Shown piece by piece: positions 25,983 through 34,677 of a stretch of DNA of 64,000 bases (positions are counted from its first letter, which is position 1; the number at the start of each line of letters is the position of its first letter). The position numbers and the translations under genes were made by a program. The notes under the pieces are model-generated. The model searched no databases. It was not told the DNA's origin and saw only the letters and a list, made by a program, of their open reading frames with translations. Source of the stretch: Burkholderiales bacterium (GTDB taxonomy: Bacteria > Pseudomonadota > Gammaproteobacteria > Burkholderiales > Casimicrobiaceae); NCBI GenBank assembly GCA_025354165.1, contig JANXNI010000069.1, positions 56,432 to 120,431 of the forward strand, read 5' to 3'.

Positions 25983-26612
25983 CTACTCGCTGAGACCGAG
26001 GCGCGCAAGCGCGCCGTTGCCGACGCGCAACACTTCGGGCGTGTCGCCGGTCAGGTCAATCACCGTTGTGGCAGCCTCCGGCGTCTGTCCTGCATCGAGG
26101 ATGGCCGCGAGGCTTTTTGGCATTTGCAGTGCGATTTCATCCGGGTCATTGAGCGGATGATCCGAGCCTGGCGGAATCAGCGTGGTCGAAAGAATCGGTT
26201 CGCCCAATTCCTGCAACAGCGCCTGCACCACAGGATGATCCGGCATGCGCAGGCCGAGCGTCGCCCGCTTCGGATGCAGGAGCCGCTTCGGCACTTCGCG
26301 CGTGCCTTCCAGAATGAAGGTGTACGGCCCTGGTGTGCCCAATTTCAACATTCGAAAGGCGACGTTGTCCACGCGCGCATATTTGCCGAGTTCGGTCAAA
26401 TCAGCGCACACCAGTGTCAGATGATGCTTGTCATCAACACCGCGCAAGTGTCGCAGCAACTTGAGCGCATCGGCGTCACCCAGGCGGCAGCCAAGCGCGT
26501 ACGAGCTGTCGGTCGGATAGGCAATGACAGCGCCGTCGCGAAGCAGTTGGGCGGCTTGCTTGATCAGCCGCAATTGCGGCGTGACGGGGTGGAGAACAAA
26601 GCGTTGAGTCAT
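25983..26612 (-). CDS. YrdC/YciO-family threonylcarbamoyl-AMP synthase-like protein
   Basis: A 209-residue protein with the family opening GAVIAYPTDSSYALGCRLGD and LLRHLRGVDDKHHLTLVCAD, then PGPYTFILEGTREVPKRLL and LGLRMPDHPVVQALL. The RG(V)DD-KHHLTL form and the length place it nearer the YciO branch than TsaC/Sua5, so its share in tRNA t6A synthesis is uncertain. It is divergent from the CysB-like gene with 53 bases between the starts. Confidence 0.85.
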   Translation of the reverse strand: MTQRFVLHPVTPQLRLIKQAAQLLRDGAVIAYPTDSSYALGCRLGDADALKLLRHLRGVDDKHHLTLVCADLTELGKYARVDNVAFRMLKLGTPGPYTFILEGTREVPKRLLHPKRATLGLRMPDHPVVQALLQELGEPILSTTLIPPGSDHPLNDPDEIALQMPKSLAAILDAGQTPEAATTVIDLTGDTPEVLRVGNGALARLGLSE

Positions 26613-26665
26613 AATGTGCTTATGTTACAAGAGCATAACCAGTGCTGATAAATAATACCTAAGAC

Positions 26666-27592
26666 ATGAATCTCCAACAAATCAAATTTATCTGTGCCGT
26701 CGTCGAAAATGGCTTCAGTGTGTCTGATGCGGCGGTGGCCTGCTACACCGCGCAACCGGTGGTGAGCAAGCACATCAAAACACTGGAGGATGAATTAGGG
26801 CTCAAAATTTTTGAGCGCCGTGGCAAGCGTTTTTTGGGGTTGACGCAAGCCGGTGAAGAGGCGTATGCGATCGCCAAGCGCCTCAACGGCGATGCCACCA
26901 GTTTGAAGGCGTTGGCCTCTGACATGACCAACGCGAAAGAGGGCGTGCTGACCATCGCGACCACGCACACTCAAGCGCGCTACGTGTTGCCTCGCGTGAT
27001 CACGCAGTTCGGGGCCAAGTACCCCGGCGTCAAACTGAAATTGAAACAGGGCAACCCCAAGCAGTGCGCCGACTGGGTGGCGGGCAGCGAGGCGGACATC
27101 GCGATTGCGACCGAAGCGCTGGCGCTCGACCCGCTTCTGGTGACGCTGCCGTGCTACCGCTGGAACCGCTGCGTTATCGCGCCGCCGAAGCATCCGCTGG
27201 TCAAGGAAGAAGTGCTCACCATTGAGGCGCTTTCGAAGTACCCGCTCATTACCTACGACACCGCGTTTACCGGTCGCTCGCAGGTGGATCGTGCCTTTGC
27301 CAGTGCGGGCGTCACGCCGAATGTGGCCTTAACCGCGCTTGATTCCGACGTGATCAAAACCTACGTTCGGCTCAATGTCGGCGTCGGGATTCTGGCCGAA
27401 ATGGCGTATGAGCCGAAGGTGGACTCCGATCTCAAGCGGCTCGATGCATCGCATTTGTTTGCACCGTCGGTGACGCGCGTTGGGCTGAGGCGCAACGCCT
27501 TCCTGCGCCGTTTTGCCTACGACTTCATTGTTATGTTTGCGCCTTCGCTGAAGCGTGTCGAGATCGAAGAGGCCGTATTTGCCACCCAATGA
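26666..27592 (+). CDS. LysR-type regulator, CysB-like
   Basis: A 308-residue LysR regulator whose N-terminus MNLQQIKFICAVVENGFSVS and helix-turn-helix (CYTAQPVVSKHIKTLEDELG) are of the CysB/Cbl kind. The effector domain has TTHTQARYVLPRVITQF and ALDSDVIKTYVRLNVGVGIL, the CysB regions that bind sulfate or N-acetylserine. CysB activates sulfate assimilation under sulfur limitation. No sulfur genes are adjacent, but the TRAP/TauD cluster lies 3-8 kb away. The MFS gene follows on the same strand. Confidence 0.85.
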   Translation: MNLQQIKFICAVVENGFSVSDAAVACYTAQPVVSKHIKTLEDELGLKIFERRGKRFLGLTQAGEEAYAIAKRLNGDATSLKALASDMTNAKEGVLTIATTHTQARYVLPRVITQFGAKYPGVKLKLKQGNPKQCADWVAGSEADIAIATEALALDPLLVTLPCYRWNRCVIAPPKHPLVKEEVLTIEALSKYPLITYDTAFTGRSQVDRAFASAGVTPNVALTALDSDVIKTYVRLNVGVGILAEMAYEPKVDSDLKRLDASHLFAPSVTRVGLRRNAFLRRFAYDFIVMFAPSLKRVEIEEAVFATQ

Positions 27593-27689
27593 TTCGGGCT
27601 CGCGTTCGCAACCCCGACAGGACGTAGCGCCGATCAACCCGCTGTCGCAAACCTCCCTCATCGCGCGTTACGCCAGCGGCCGTGAGCGA

Positions 27690-28886
27690 ATGAAGCTCAC
27701 CTGGTTGTTAGCCGCGCTATCGATGCTCGGGCCGTTCTCGATTGACACGTACTTGCCGGCATTTCCAACAATGCAGGCGACGTTGCCTGCGACCGAAGTG
27801 CAGATGCAGCTAACGCTCACGGTGTATTTCATTGGCTTCGCCATCGTGTCGCTGTTTCATGGTGCAATCAGTGATTCGATTGGTCGCAAGCCGGTCATCA
27901 TCGGCACAATGTTCGTACATGCTGCGGCCTCCATTGGCTGCGCACTGTCGCAATCGATTGACGCGTTGCTCGCGTTTCGGGCGCTGCAAGGCTGCTTCGC
28001 CGGGGCTGGATTCGTGGTCGGCCGAGCGGTGGTGCGTGATCTGTTTGCGGGCGATGAAGCGCAGCGACAGTTGTCGCGCATTCAGATGTTGTTTGCGCTG
28101 GCTCCCATCGTCGCGCCGATCCTCGGCGGCTGGCTGGTGGCGCATCTGGCGTGGCCCGCAATTTTCTGGTTTCTCGGTGGTTACGCGGTTTTGCTGATTG
28201 TCTGGTCGCAGATCGGGCTGGTCGAATCGCATCCGCATGAAGTGCATTTGCCTTTCGCATTGGTGCCGCTCGCGAAGAATTACAGCAAAATGTTTTTCAA
28301 CAAAACCTTTCAGAGTCTGGCGTCCATTCCGGGAATTAATTTCGTCGGATTTTTCGTCTACATTGCCGGTGCTCCCGCGTTTCTCATGGGGCACCTCGGA
28401 TTGACCAGCAAGGACTTTGCCGTGTTGTTTATCCCCGGAATTGCTGGCATTACGTTGGCCGCGTATTGCTCGGGCCGGCTTGCGGGTCGCGTGAGTCATG
28501 TGCGCCAGATGAACTGGGGCTTTTCGATCATGATCATCGCTGCGATTGCGAACCTGATTGTCAGCGCATTCGTGCCGCCGAGCGTTGTCTGGAACATCGC
28601 GCCGATTGCGCTCTACACGTTCGGAATGGCCTTGGTCACCCCCTGCATCACGCTCAAATTGCTCGACGCGTTTTCGCATTCGCGTGGCAGTGTGTCTGCG
28701 CTGCAATCGTCCACCCATGTGGCGATGATGGCGGTGACAACTGCCGTCGTCGTGCCGTTCGCTCAGCAAAGCTTGCTACGCTTTGCTATCGTCATGCTCA
28801 CCGCGGTCACGGTCGGTGCGGCGATCTGGAAGTTCTATCAAATCAGTCACCCAGTGAATTTGGAAAAAGTCGATGAAATTTCGTAA
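27690..28886 (+). CDS. MFS multidrug efflux transporter, Bcr/CflA type
   Basis: A 398-residue, 12-helix transporter. The opening GPFSIDTYLPAFPTMQATL and the loop DSIGRKPVIIGTMFVHAAAS match Bcr/CflA drug/H+ antiporters, with AGFVVGRAVVRDLFAG and PILGGWLVAHL further on. It would export drugs, dipeptides or cysteine from the cytoplasm. An open frame extends upstream into the CysB-like gene; the ATG at 27690 matches the family N-terminus. Because Bcr-type pumps can export cysteine and the preceding gene is CysB-like, a link to thiol stress is possible but only inferred. Confidence 0.88.
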   Translation: MKLTWLLAALSMLGPFSIDTYLPAFPTMQATLPATEVQMQLTLTVYFIGFAIVSLFHGAISDSIGRKPVIIGTMFVHAAASIGCALSQSIDALLAFRALQGCFAGAGFVVGRAVVRDLFAGDEAQRQLSRIQMLFALAPIVAPILGGWLVAHLAWPAIFWFLGGYAVLLIVWSQIGLVESHPHEVHLPFALVPLAKNYSKMFFNKTFQSLASIPGINFVGFFVYIAGAPAFLMGHLGLTSKDFAVLFIPGIAGITLAAYCSGRLAGRVSHVRQMNWGFSIMIIAAIANLIVSAFVPPSVVWNIAPIALYTFGMALVTPCITLKLLDAFSHSRGSVSALQSSTHVAMMAVTTAVVVPFAQQSLLRFAIVMLTAVTVGAAIWKFYQISHPVNLEKVDEIS

Positions 28887-29352
28887 TCTGTTGTCCGTTT
28901 CCGGGCTCGTCATTGCCGCGGCAGTCTTTTTCGTAGCGTTGCCGTCCACGGCGAGCGCGCAGGTCAACAAAGGCCTGCCCATCGTCGAACTTTCGATCAA
29001 AAACTCGAAGTTGAAAGCGGAAGTCGTCGCCGACAACATGACGCGAAGCATCGGTCTGATGAACCGCTTTTCGCTCGCGCCGGATCACGGCATGCTGTTT
29101 GTGTTTGCGCAGAGCGAGCCGCTCGCGTTCTGGATGAAAAACACCTTCGTCCCGCTCTCGATTGCCTACGTCGACAGCAAGGGCGTGATCGTGACTATCG
29201 TCGACATGAAACCGCACGACGAATCGACCTACCCGTCCGGTGCGCCCGCAATGTTTGCCATCGAAATGAAGCAGGGCTGGTTCAAGGAACGCGGCATCAC
29301 CGCAGGTGACAAAGTGAACGGCCTCGACAAGGCCGGGCGCGCGAAAAACTGA
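28873..29352 (+). CDS. DUF192-family exported protein
   Basis: A 159-residue protein with a signal peptide ending STASAQ, and the DUF192 core: VELSIKNSKLKAEVVADNMT, SIGLMNRFSLAPDHGMLFVF and the PLAFWMKNTFVPLSIAYVD signature. Function is not established for the family. Its start overlaps the end of the MFS gene by 14 bases. Its TGA stop is the first base boundary of a 120-bp palindromic repeat. Confidence 0.85.
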   Translation: MKFRNLLSVSGLVIAAAVFFVALPSTASAQVNKGLPIVELSIKNSKLKAEVVADNMTRSIGLMNRFSLAPDHGMLFVFAQSEPLAFWMKNTFVPLSIAYVDSKGVIVTIVDMKPHDESTYPSGAPAMFAIEMKQGWFKERGITAGDKVNGLDKAGRAKN

Positions 29353-29472
29353 TACAGCTTTTGCGCAAATAGACGGCTACAAAAGGGCTGAAGCGAATTT
29401 CTGCCAACTATCGAGTTTTAATTTTTCTCGGTTGCAGCCCCCGTGCAGACGTCGTCTAACGAGAAAGCTGCT
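29353..29472. repeat. 120-bp palindromic repeat, copy 3
   Basis: The left end reads TACAGCTTTTGCGCAAATAG with GGGCTGAAGC inside; the centre is CTATCGAGTT (TCGA at 29411-29414); the right end, reversed, reads AGCAGCTTTCTCGTTAGACG with GGGGGCT. It starts directly after the DUF192 stop codon, between convergent genes, and may serve as a transcription terminator here. Confidence 0.8.
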
Positions 29473-29531
29473 TGCAATCTTTTCTAGGGCGTGCTTTTCC
29501 AGCAAACGCGCCTGTGCAAAAAAACAGTAGG

Positions 29532-29876
29532 TTACGCCTCCGGCTTGGGACCGAACCGGTTGGGACCTGGACTGCTATCGAGTACGAGGAAAACGATCAA
29601 TGCGATCACGCCAACGATCGGAAGGAATGCGATCAACATCCACCAGCCGCTGCGATCAGTGTCGTGTAGCCGCCGTACGCCTACCGCGATGGCCGGGATC
29701 AATATGGCTAGCGCGAAAATCATACCAATAATACCGGCGGTGCCCAGCACATAGTCCACGACGCTCAGCACGATCCCGATAATGAAATTGAACAGAAAGA
29801 ACATCCAGTATTCCGTTCGCCGTGCACGTCCGCTGAAATCGGCGTACTTTTTCAATGTTTGCAGATATCCGTCCAT
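29532..29876 (-). CDS. DUF805 membrane protein
   Basis: A 114-residue inner-membrane protein: MDGYLQTLKKYADFSGRARR then TEYWMFFLFN, three to four hydrophobic helices and the VRRLHDTDRSGWWMLIAFLP signature, ending in a PNRFGP tail. These are all DUF805 hallmarks; function is unknown. Start at 29876 chosen because GGAG lies 8 bases upstream and family members begin this way; a start five codons earlier is possible. Confidence 0.88.
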   Translation of the reverse strand: MDGYLQTLKKYADFSGRARRTEYWMFFLFNFIIGIVLSVVDYVLGTAGIIGMIFALAILIPAIAVGVRRLHDTDRSGWWMLIAFLPIVGVIALIVFLVLDSSPGPNRFGPKPEA

Positions 29877-30047
29877 ACTGACTCCGTTCATTCCGTCGTT
29901 AAATTGATAGGCGCATCACGCGTGCGCGCCCGCTACAACCGCAAGGACGTAAAAGCCTTCGTCTTTGCGCCCCAATGGCCACATGGGCAGAAACTGGAAA
30001 ATTGACATAGCGCTTATGAAATTGCACGCTTTGAAGCACCTCCCGCG

Positions 30048-30362
30048 TCACGCTACGACGGGCTCCAGCACGTGAATCACACGGCTGGCGACCATGTCTT
30101 TCACGCTTGCGCCGTACGCCTTCATGTGCGGTGAGACTGCGTGAGCCTGCAGGTCGGCGAGGCTCGCCCACTTCTCAACGACCACGAAGGTGTCCGGTCC
30201 GACGCTGTTGCGTGAGGCAGGCATGTCTTTCGCGTCCACTGTCGCGCCGTATTCGATGCAACCGTCCTCAGCGAGCACGGCGGGCACGTTAGCGTTGAAG
30301 GCCGCCAGAACTTTGTCGCGTTGACCCGGTTGGGCGGTGATGAGGGCGATGACGTGAATCAT
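30048..30362 (-). CDS. Antibiotic biosynthesis monooxygenase (ABM/YgiN) family protein
   Basis: A 104-residue ferredoxin-like dimeric barrel protein: MIHVIALITAQPGQRDKVLA, EDGCIEYGATVD, TFVVVEKWASLADLQAHAVS and SPHMKAYGASVKD. Members include quinol monooxygenases and small heme or cofactor-free oxygenases. It is the last gene downstream of the TRAP transporter and TauD-type dioxygenase, 56 bases after the latter, so it may act in the same oxidative pathway; the substrate is not known. Confidence 0.85.
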   Translation of the reverse strand: MIHVIALITAQPGQRDKVLAAFNANVPAVLAEDGCIEYGATVDAKDMPASRNSVGPDTFVVVEKWASLADLQAHAVSPHMKAYGASVKDMVASRVIHVLEPVVA

Positions 30363-30418
30363 GGGTTTCCAGTGCTTGAGGTGAGATTGAGCGCTACGAT
30401 TTTGTCATCACGACGACG

Positions 30419-31288
30419 TTAAACCGGAATCTGCCCGAGCACCGTGCAACGCCTGATCACGCGGCCCTGCGTTGCCGCGTCGTACGTCGTGGCGCGATGC
30501 ATCAGGCAGCGGTTGTCCCACACGATCATCTGGCCGACTTTCCATTGGTGCTCGTAGGTCAAATCTGGGTGTACGGCCAGCAGATTTAGCTCGTCAATCA
30601 GCGCGCGGCCCTCGTCGTAAGGCATGCCGACGATGGACTCCGCGTGATCGCCCAGGTACAGGCATTTGCGACCCGTATCGGGATGTGTACGAACCACAGG
30701 ATGGTCCACGGGCGGCACAGCAGCGCGCTGTGCGTCGGTCATCGGTTCATGTCCGTGCCGACGATTGCGCGAGAAGTCCAGATTGTGCATGGCACGCATC
30801 GTGGCGATGCGTGCTTTCCATCCCGGGCTCAGACGTTCATATGCGCCGTACATGTCGCAAAACAGCGTGTCACCGCCGGTGTCCGGCATCGCCTCGCCGT
30901 AGATGATCGTGGCGTGGCCAGTGACCCGCCGCCAGGAACCGTCGGTGTGCCAAATCAGCGTGCCCTGATCGGGATGTTTGCCGTTCGGCTTGCCGTTTTC
31001 GTCGAGGTTCGACAGGCGATACAGTTCTGGAAATCCGCCAGAGTGATATTGATTCATGACATGAATCTGCACTTCGCCGAAGCGCCGCGCGAACGCGACC
31101 TGGCTCGCGGGCGGAAGCTCGCCGGGTGAGAACAGCAGCACCTGATAGCGCAGAAATGCGTCGTGAATCTGGCCGAAAGTTTCGTCTTCAAGATCACGTG
31201 AAAAGTCGACGCCGAATATTTCGGCGCCAAGGTTCGCCGTTAACGGCTTGATTGTGATCCTTGCCATGTCTTGAACGACATCACTCAT
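30419..31288 (-). CDS. TauD/TfdA-family Fe(II)/2-oxoglutarate dioxygenase
   Basis: A 289-residue dioxygenase with the facial triad His114-x-Asp116 (WHTDGSW) and His264 (CLMHRATTYD), plus the 2-oxoglutarate-binding arginine near residues 276-280 (RVIRRC). The fold opens with LTANLGAEIFGVDFSRDL. TauD/TfdA enzymes hydroxylate taurine, alkylsulfonates, phenoxyacetates or similar acids, which then break down. A Shine-Dalgarno GGAG is in place. The gene follows dctM by 18 bases, so the likely substrate is a carboxylate or sulfonate brought in by that TRAP system. Confidence 0.92.
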   Translation of the reverse strand: MSDVVQDMARITIKPLTANLGAEIFGVDFSRDLEDETFGQIHDAFLRYQVLLFSPGELPPASQVAFARRFGEVQIHVMNQYHSGGFPELYRLSNLDENGKPNGKHPDQGTLIWHTDGSWRRVTGHATIIYGEAMPDTGGDTLFCDMYGAYERLSPGWKARIATMRAMHNLDFSRNRRHGHEPMTDAQRAAVPPVDHPVVRTHPDTGRKCLYLGDHAESIVGMPYDEGRALIDELNLLAVHPDLTYEHQWKVGQMIVWDNRCLMHRATTYDAATQGRVIRRCTVLGQIPV

Positions 31289-31306
31289 GATTCAGGCTCC
31301 GCAAAA

Positions 31307-32650
31307 TTAAAACGAAGGGCAGATGTAGCCCGCACCACTCGGCGACTTGAAGCAGCCCACTGATTCCGGAAGCAGTTGCTTGGGCAACCACAGCACGATG
31401 TCCGGAAACAGCACCACGAACGCAATTGTCAGCAGGAACACGGCGTACAGCGGCAATGAGCGCACCACCGCCTTGCCAAATCCCACCCCGACGTATTTGG
31501 ACGCCACCAAAAGTGATAATCCATACGGCGGAGTGATGAGCCCAAACACCAGCGTCGTGATGATAACCACGCCCATGTGCAGCGGATGGATATTGCCGAC
31601 TTCGGTTAGCTTGTTGATGATGGGCATGAAGATGATGATGGCGGGTACGGCGTCGATAAAGTCGCCAACGATCACGAACAATACGACCAGTAAAAACATG
31701 ATCATCGCGCCGTCGTTGCCCGCGAGGCTAGTGATGTAAGTCGCCACGATGTCCGGTCCACGCAGGAAGGCCACCATCCAGCCGAATGCTGAGGCGGCGG
31801 CGACCGCTGCGATTGGTAACGAGTAAAGCAAACCCGCATACATGAAGTCGCGCGGCAACTCGTAAACATGCTTCGGACGATATACCGGAATCAGCACGAA
31901 CAGGATGTAGATGACAGCCGCCATTCCAGCTTCAGTCGGCGTGAACCATCCGCTCAGAATTCCGCCCATGATGATCACCGGGATGACCATCGGCAACGCC
32001 GACGCGCGTGCCGCGCCACCGATTTCTGAAAGCGAAGCACGCTGCTTCTTGATGCCCACCGGTCCCCAGAAGTAGCTGTACACCATCAGTCCGATGCCAA
32101 TCAAAACGCCCGGCACGACGCCCGCGAGGAAGAGGCCACCGATCGACACATTGCCGGTCGCGCCGTAGACGATGGCCATGATCGACGGCGGAATCAGGTT
32201 GGCCATCGTCGACGCCGACGCGATGAGTGCAGCGGTGAATGCGCGGTCGTAGCCTTCGCGATCCATCTCGGGCGCGACCGTGCGCGAGAGAACCGCCACG
32301 TCAGCCGTTGACGAGCCGGAAATGCCCGCGAAGAACATGCTGAACAGGGTAACCACCTGTGCGAGTCCGCCCCGCATGTGTCCGACCAAAGTTTGCGCCA
32401 GCCGAATCATGCGATGCACCACATCGCTCGACGCCATCAGCTCACCCACTAAAAGAAAAAACGGCACCGCGAGCAGCGCCTCGGAATCGATGCCGTGGAA
32501 CAGTTGTCCCACCATCGACTGCATGCTGATCGCCGTGAATTGCACTGCAATGAGTACACCTGCAATCAGAGCGAACGTGACCGGCACGCCCATGTAGCCG
32601 AAGGCGAGAAACAGCACGGCCATCAAAATCAATATGCCGCCGTTACTCAT
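31307..32650 (-). CDS. dctM: TRAP transporter large permease DctM
   Basis: A 447-residue polytopic permease with the DctM pattern: FLAFGYMGVPVTFALIAGVL, PFFLLVGELMASSDVVHRMI, FAGISGSSTADVAVLSRTVA and FGLITPPYGLSLLVASKYVG. It forms the Na+-driven channel for an organic acid. Its start overlaps the dctQ stop as ATGA. The C-terminal tail of about 20 residues after VLWLPKQLLPES is longer than in many relatives. Confidence 0.94.
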   Translation of the reverse strand: MSNGGILILMAVLFLAFGYMGVPVTFALIAGVLIAVQFTAISMQSMVGQLFHGIDSEALLAVPFFLLVGELMASSDVVHRMIRLAQTLVGHMRGGLAQVVTLFSMFFAGISGSSTADVAVLSRTVAPEMDREGYDRAFTAALIASASTMANLIPPSIMAIVYGATGNVSIGGLFLAGVVPGVLIGIGLMVYSYFWGPVGIKKQRASLSEIGGAARASALPMVIPVIIMGGILSGWFTPTEAGMAAVIYILFVLIPVYRPKHVYELPRDFMYAGLLYSLPIAAVAAASAFGWMVAFLRGPDIVATYITSLAGNDGAMIMFLLVVLFVIVGDFIDAVPAIIIFMPIINKLTEVGNIHPLHMGVVIITTLVFGLITPPYGLSLLVASKYVGVGFGKAVVRSLPLYAVFLLTIAFVVLFPDIVLWLPKQLLPESVGCFKSPSGAGYICPSF

Positions 32651-33225
32651 TTCTTAACCTCGGCTGCGCCGGGTGTGTCGACCACGACGTTATCCATGTC
32701 CTCAGGCCCTTCGAAGCCATGCTTCCAGCCGTTCACCAACTGCTCGATGGTGAACAGCGCGATTAGCACGCCGGCCAATGGAACAATCGCCGTATAAACC
32801 GTCAGCGGAATCAGAGATGGCATGCGGAAACTGCCGAGATCGAGCATGGCGTTTTTCCAGCCAAACCAGACGAGCGCCAGCGCTACGATTAGCACGATCA
32901 GGCGGTTCGCAGACTCAATCAAGCTGCGCGGCAATCCCTTCATCTGTTTGGTGATTTCGGTCAGGTAGAAGTGATCGAGTCGTCGCGTGGCCGCAGCCAT
33001 GCCGATAAACACCCCCCACGCAAAAAACGCTGTTGTCACTTGCTGCAACCACACCCACGGCACTCCGAAAGTGCGCGTTATCACGTCACAAAAAACAGCC
33101 AGCGTGAACATGAAAATGCAAACGCCGCAGAGCACCATCAGTATCGCCTCCAGAACATCGAAAGCTTGCCACTTGAGATGGCGATGGCGTGGAAGAATCA
33201 GGGCGCGAAAATGGTTGTCAGACAC
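32647..33225 (-). CDS. dctQ: TRAP transporter small permease DctQ
   Basis: A 192-residue membrane protein with four predicted helices and the DctQ core (FCDVITRTFGVPWVWLQQVT, FFAWGVFIGMAAATRRLDHF). It bridges the binding protein and the large permease. GTG start; translationally coupled to dctM. It is separated from dctP by a 100-base gap holding a GC-rich hairpin. Confidence 0.9.
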   Translation of the reverse strand: MSDNHFRALILPRHRHLKWQAFDVLEAILMVLCGVCIFMFTLAVFCDVITRTFGVPWVWLQQVTTAFFAWGVFIGMAAATRRLDHFYLTEITKQMKGLPRSLIESANRLIVLIVALALVWFGWKNAMLDLGSFRMPSLIPLTVYTAIVPLAGVLIALFTIEQLVNGWKHGFEGPEDMDNVVVDTPGAAEVKK

Positions 33226-33260
33226 GGGAAAGCCGCTCCAATGGTCAAGACATAAAGGGC

Positions 33261-33280
33261 CTCACCGCCGCGACGGCGAG
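33261..33280 (-). other. GC-rich hairpin between dctP and dctQ
   Basis: On the minus strand a 20-nt stem-loop, CTCGCCGTCGCGGCGGTGAG (two wobble pairs), lies after the dctP stop. Such intercistronic hairpins often protect the 3' end of the binding-protein mRNA so that it is made in excess over the permease. No T-run follows, so it is not a simple terminator. Confidence 0.35.
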
Positions 33281-33325
33281 GACTGGCCTAGTGCGACGGA
33301 CGCTGTCCGACGACCCTAGCGCAAA

Positions 33326-34345
33326 CTACTTAACCTCGCGCACCAGCTTCAAAATCTTCACCGCATGTGGGCCAAGCTCAGCGGCCAATTGATCCTGAAT
33401 CGGCCCAGCAGCTTTCATAAAACCACTTTTGTCGACTTTTTCGATGACTTTGACGCCCAGCTTTTTGAGCTTTTCACCCGAGTCTTTCTCAAGTTGCAGC
33501 GCGAGCATGGGCTCCTTTTGCGAAACCTCGTCAGCCGCTGCTTGCACCCATTTTTGCTGTTCCGGGGTCAATGAGAGCCAGGTTTTTTCGCTCACCCAGA
33601 TGCAGTTGTTGTTCGCCTCATGCTCGGTCATCGAAAGCACCGGCGCGACCTCGTAGTGCTTGTTGGCGAGATACACGTTGACGCCATTTTCCGCGACGTT
33701 CACCACACCGGTTTGCAGCGAGGTGTACACGTCGCCAAATGGCATGTGAACGATCTGCGCGCCGTACGCCGGGAAGTGAGTGTCCTCCGTCTTGGTTGCC
33801 TGCACACGAACCTTCTGACCCTTAATGTCGGCGACCGAGGCCACTTCTTTTTTGCTGTACATGTTGCGCAGGCCCATCGTGAGTAAACCCAGCACGTGCG
33901 CGCCTGTCACCGAATCCTTGACCATATCGCGGAAAGCGGCGGCAATCGCGGGATCGGCCAGCGATTTGGCCAGATGCGCCTGATCGCGGAAGATGAAATG
34001 CAGCGAGAACACACCGGCTTGCGGCGCTAAAGTTGAGGCGTTAGCCGTCGAGGTGATCACAAAATCAATATCGCCCGCGCGCATTTTTTGCAGCATCTGC
34101 GGTTCCTGGCCGAGCTGCGCGCCGGGGAATTGGTTGATGCTCATCTTGCCGCCGCTTAGCTCTTTGAGCTTGGCGTCAAAAATGTTGCCCGCGATGCCGT
34201 ACGCCGTTGTCGGCGGCTGGTCGTAAGCGAAGCTGAACGTGCGGTTTTGCGCTGCAGCGCCGCCAGCCCAAAGCATCGCCGCGCTGACCGCTGTCGCGAT
34301 CAATGTGCTGAAAAATACTCTCCGTCCTTTATGAGCGGTTTTCAT
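33326..34345 (-). CDS. dctP: TRAP transporter substrate-binding protein DctP
   Basis: A 339-residue periplasmic protein with a signal peptide (MKTAHKGRRVFFSTLIATAV, cleavage near GAAAQN). The DctP features are GGKMSINQFPGAQLGQEPQM, VRVQATKTEDTHFPAYGAQI (ligand-binding Arg) and GDVYTSLQTGVVNVAENGVN. It captures an organic acid for dctQM. Start at 34345 decided by AAAAGGAGG nine bases upstream. The first gene of the dctPQM-tauD-ABM operon. Confidence 0.93.
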   Translation of the reverse strand: MKTAHKGRRVFFSTLIATAVSAAMLWAGGAAAQNRTFSFAYDQPPTTAYGIAGNIFDAKLKELSGGKMSINQFPGAQLGQEPQMLQKMRAGDIDFVITSTANASTLAPQAGVFSLHFIFRDQAHLAKSLADPAIAAAFRDMVKDSVTGAHVLGLLTMGLRNMYSKKEVASVADIKGQKVRVQATKTEDTHFPAYGAQIVHMPFGDVYTSLQTGVVNVAENGVNVYLANKHYEVAPVLSMTEHEANNNCIWVSEKTWLSLTPEQQKWVQAAADEVSQKEPMLALQLEKDSGEKLKKLGVKVIEKVDKSGFMKAAGPIQDQLAAELGPHAVKILKLVREVK

Positions 34346-34499
34346 GTCGCAGCCTCCTTTTGACATTGTTTGTTGTCTGTTGTCTGCCCTCTTCCTCAGG
34401 GCTGTCGCAATATAGCGGCGCGCCGGGGCGAACGCAATGCCCCGGAGGTTGAAAATTGGGACGGTTACAAACACAGGAACGACGTCAGCCGGTGATCGA

Positions 34500-34619
34500 T
34501 ACAGCTTTTGTCTGTAACGAAGCGTTTATAAAGGCTGTAGCTGATATTGTTTGATAATCGACTAATCGAACAAATCGGGTTTAGCCCAAATAGATTGGGC
34601 GTTTGGCATAAAAGCTGAT
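34500..34619. repeat. 120-bp palindromic repeat, copy 4
   Basis: The left end reads TACAGCTTTTGTCTGTAACG with a GGCTGTAGC box; the centre is AATCGACTAA (TCGA at 34558-34561); the right end, reversed, reads AATCAGCTTTTATGCCAAAC with TGGGCT. It occupies the middle of the 332-base divergent gap 34346-34677 between dctP and the asparaginase gene, ending 58 bases before the latter. The rest of this gap (34346-34499, 34620-34677) shows only leader sequence and no gene. Confidence 0.82.
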
Positions 34620-34677
34620 TGCGACGGTTGAGTGCAGTTTCACGGTCCATCCTGCCGCACCATGAAACAATGTCAAC

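Noticed and set aside
25947-26648. Plus-strand open frame of 233 codons opposite the YrdC/YciO gene
   Set aside because: The composition is Arg/Gln/His-rich, typical of an antisense shadow, and the minus strand carries the family motifs.
27810-28769. Minus-strand open frame of 319 codons opposite the MFS transporter
   Set aside because: The product is His/Arg/Gln-rich low-complexity sequence expected from reading hydrophobic membrane codons backwards; the plus strand encodes a convincing Bcr/CflA protein.
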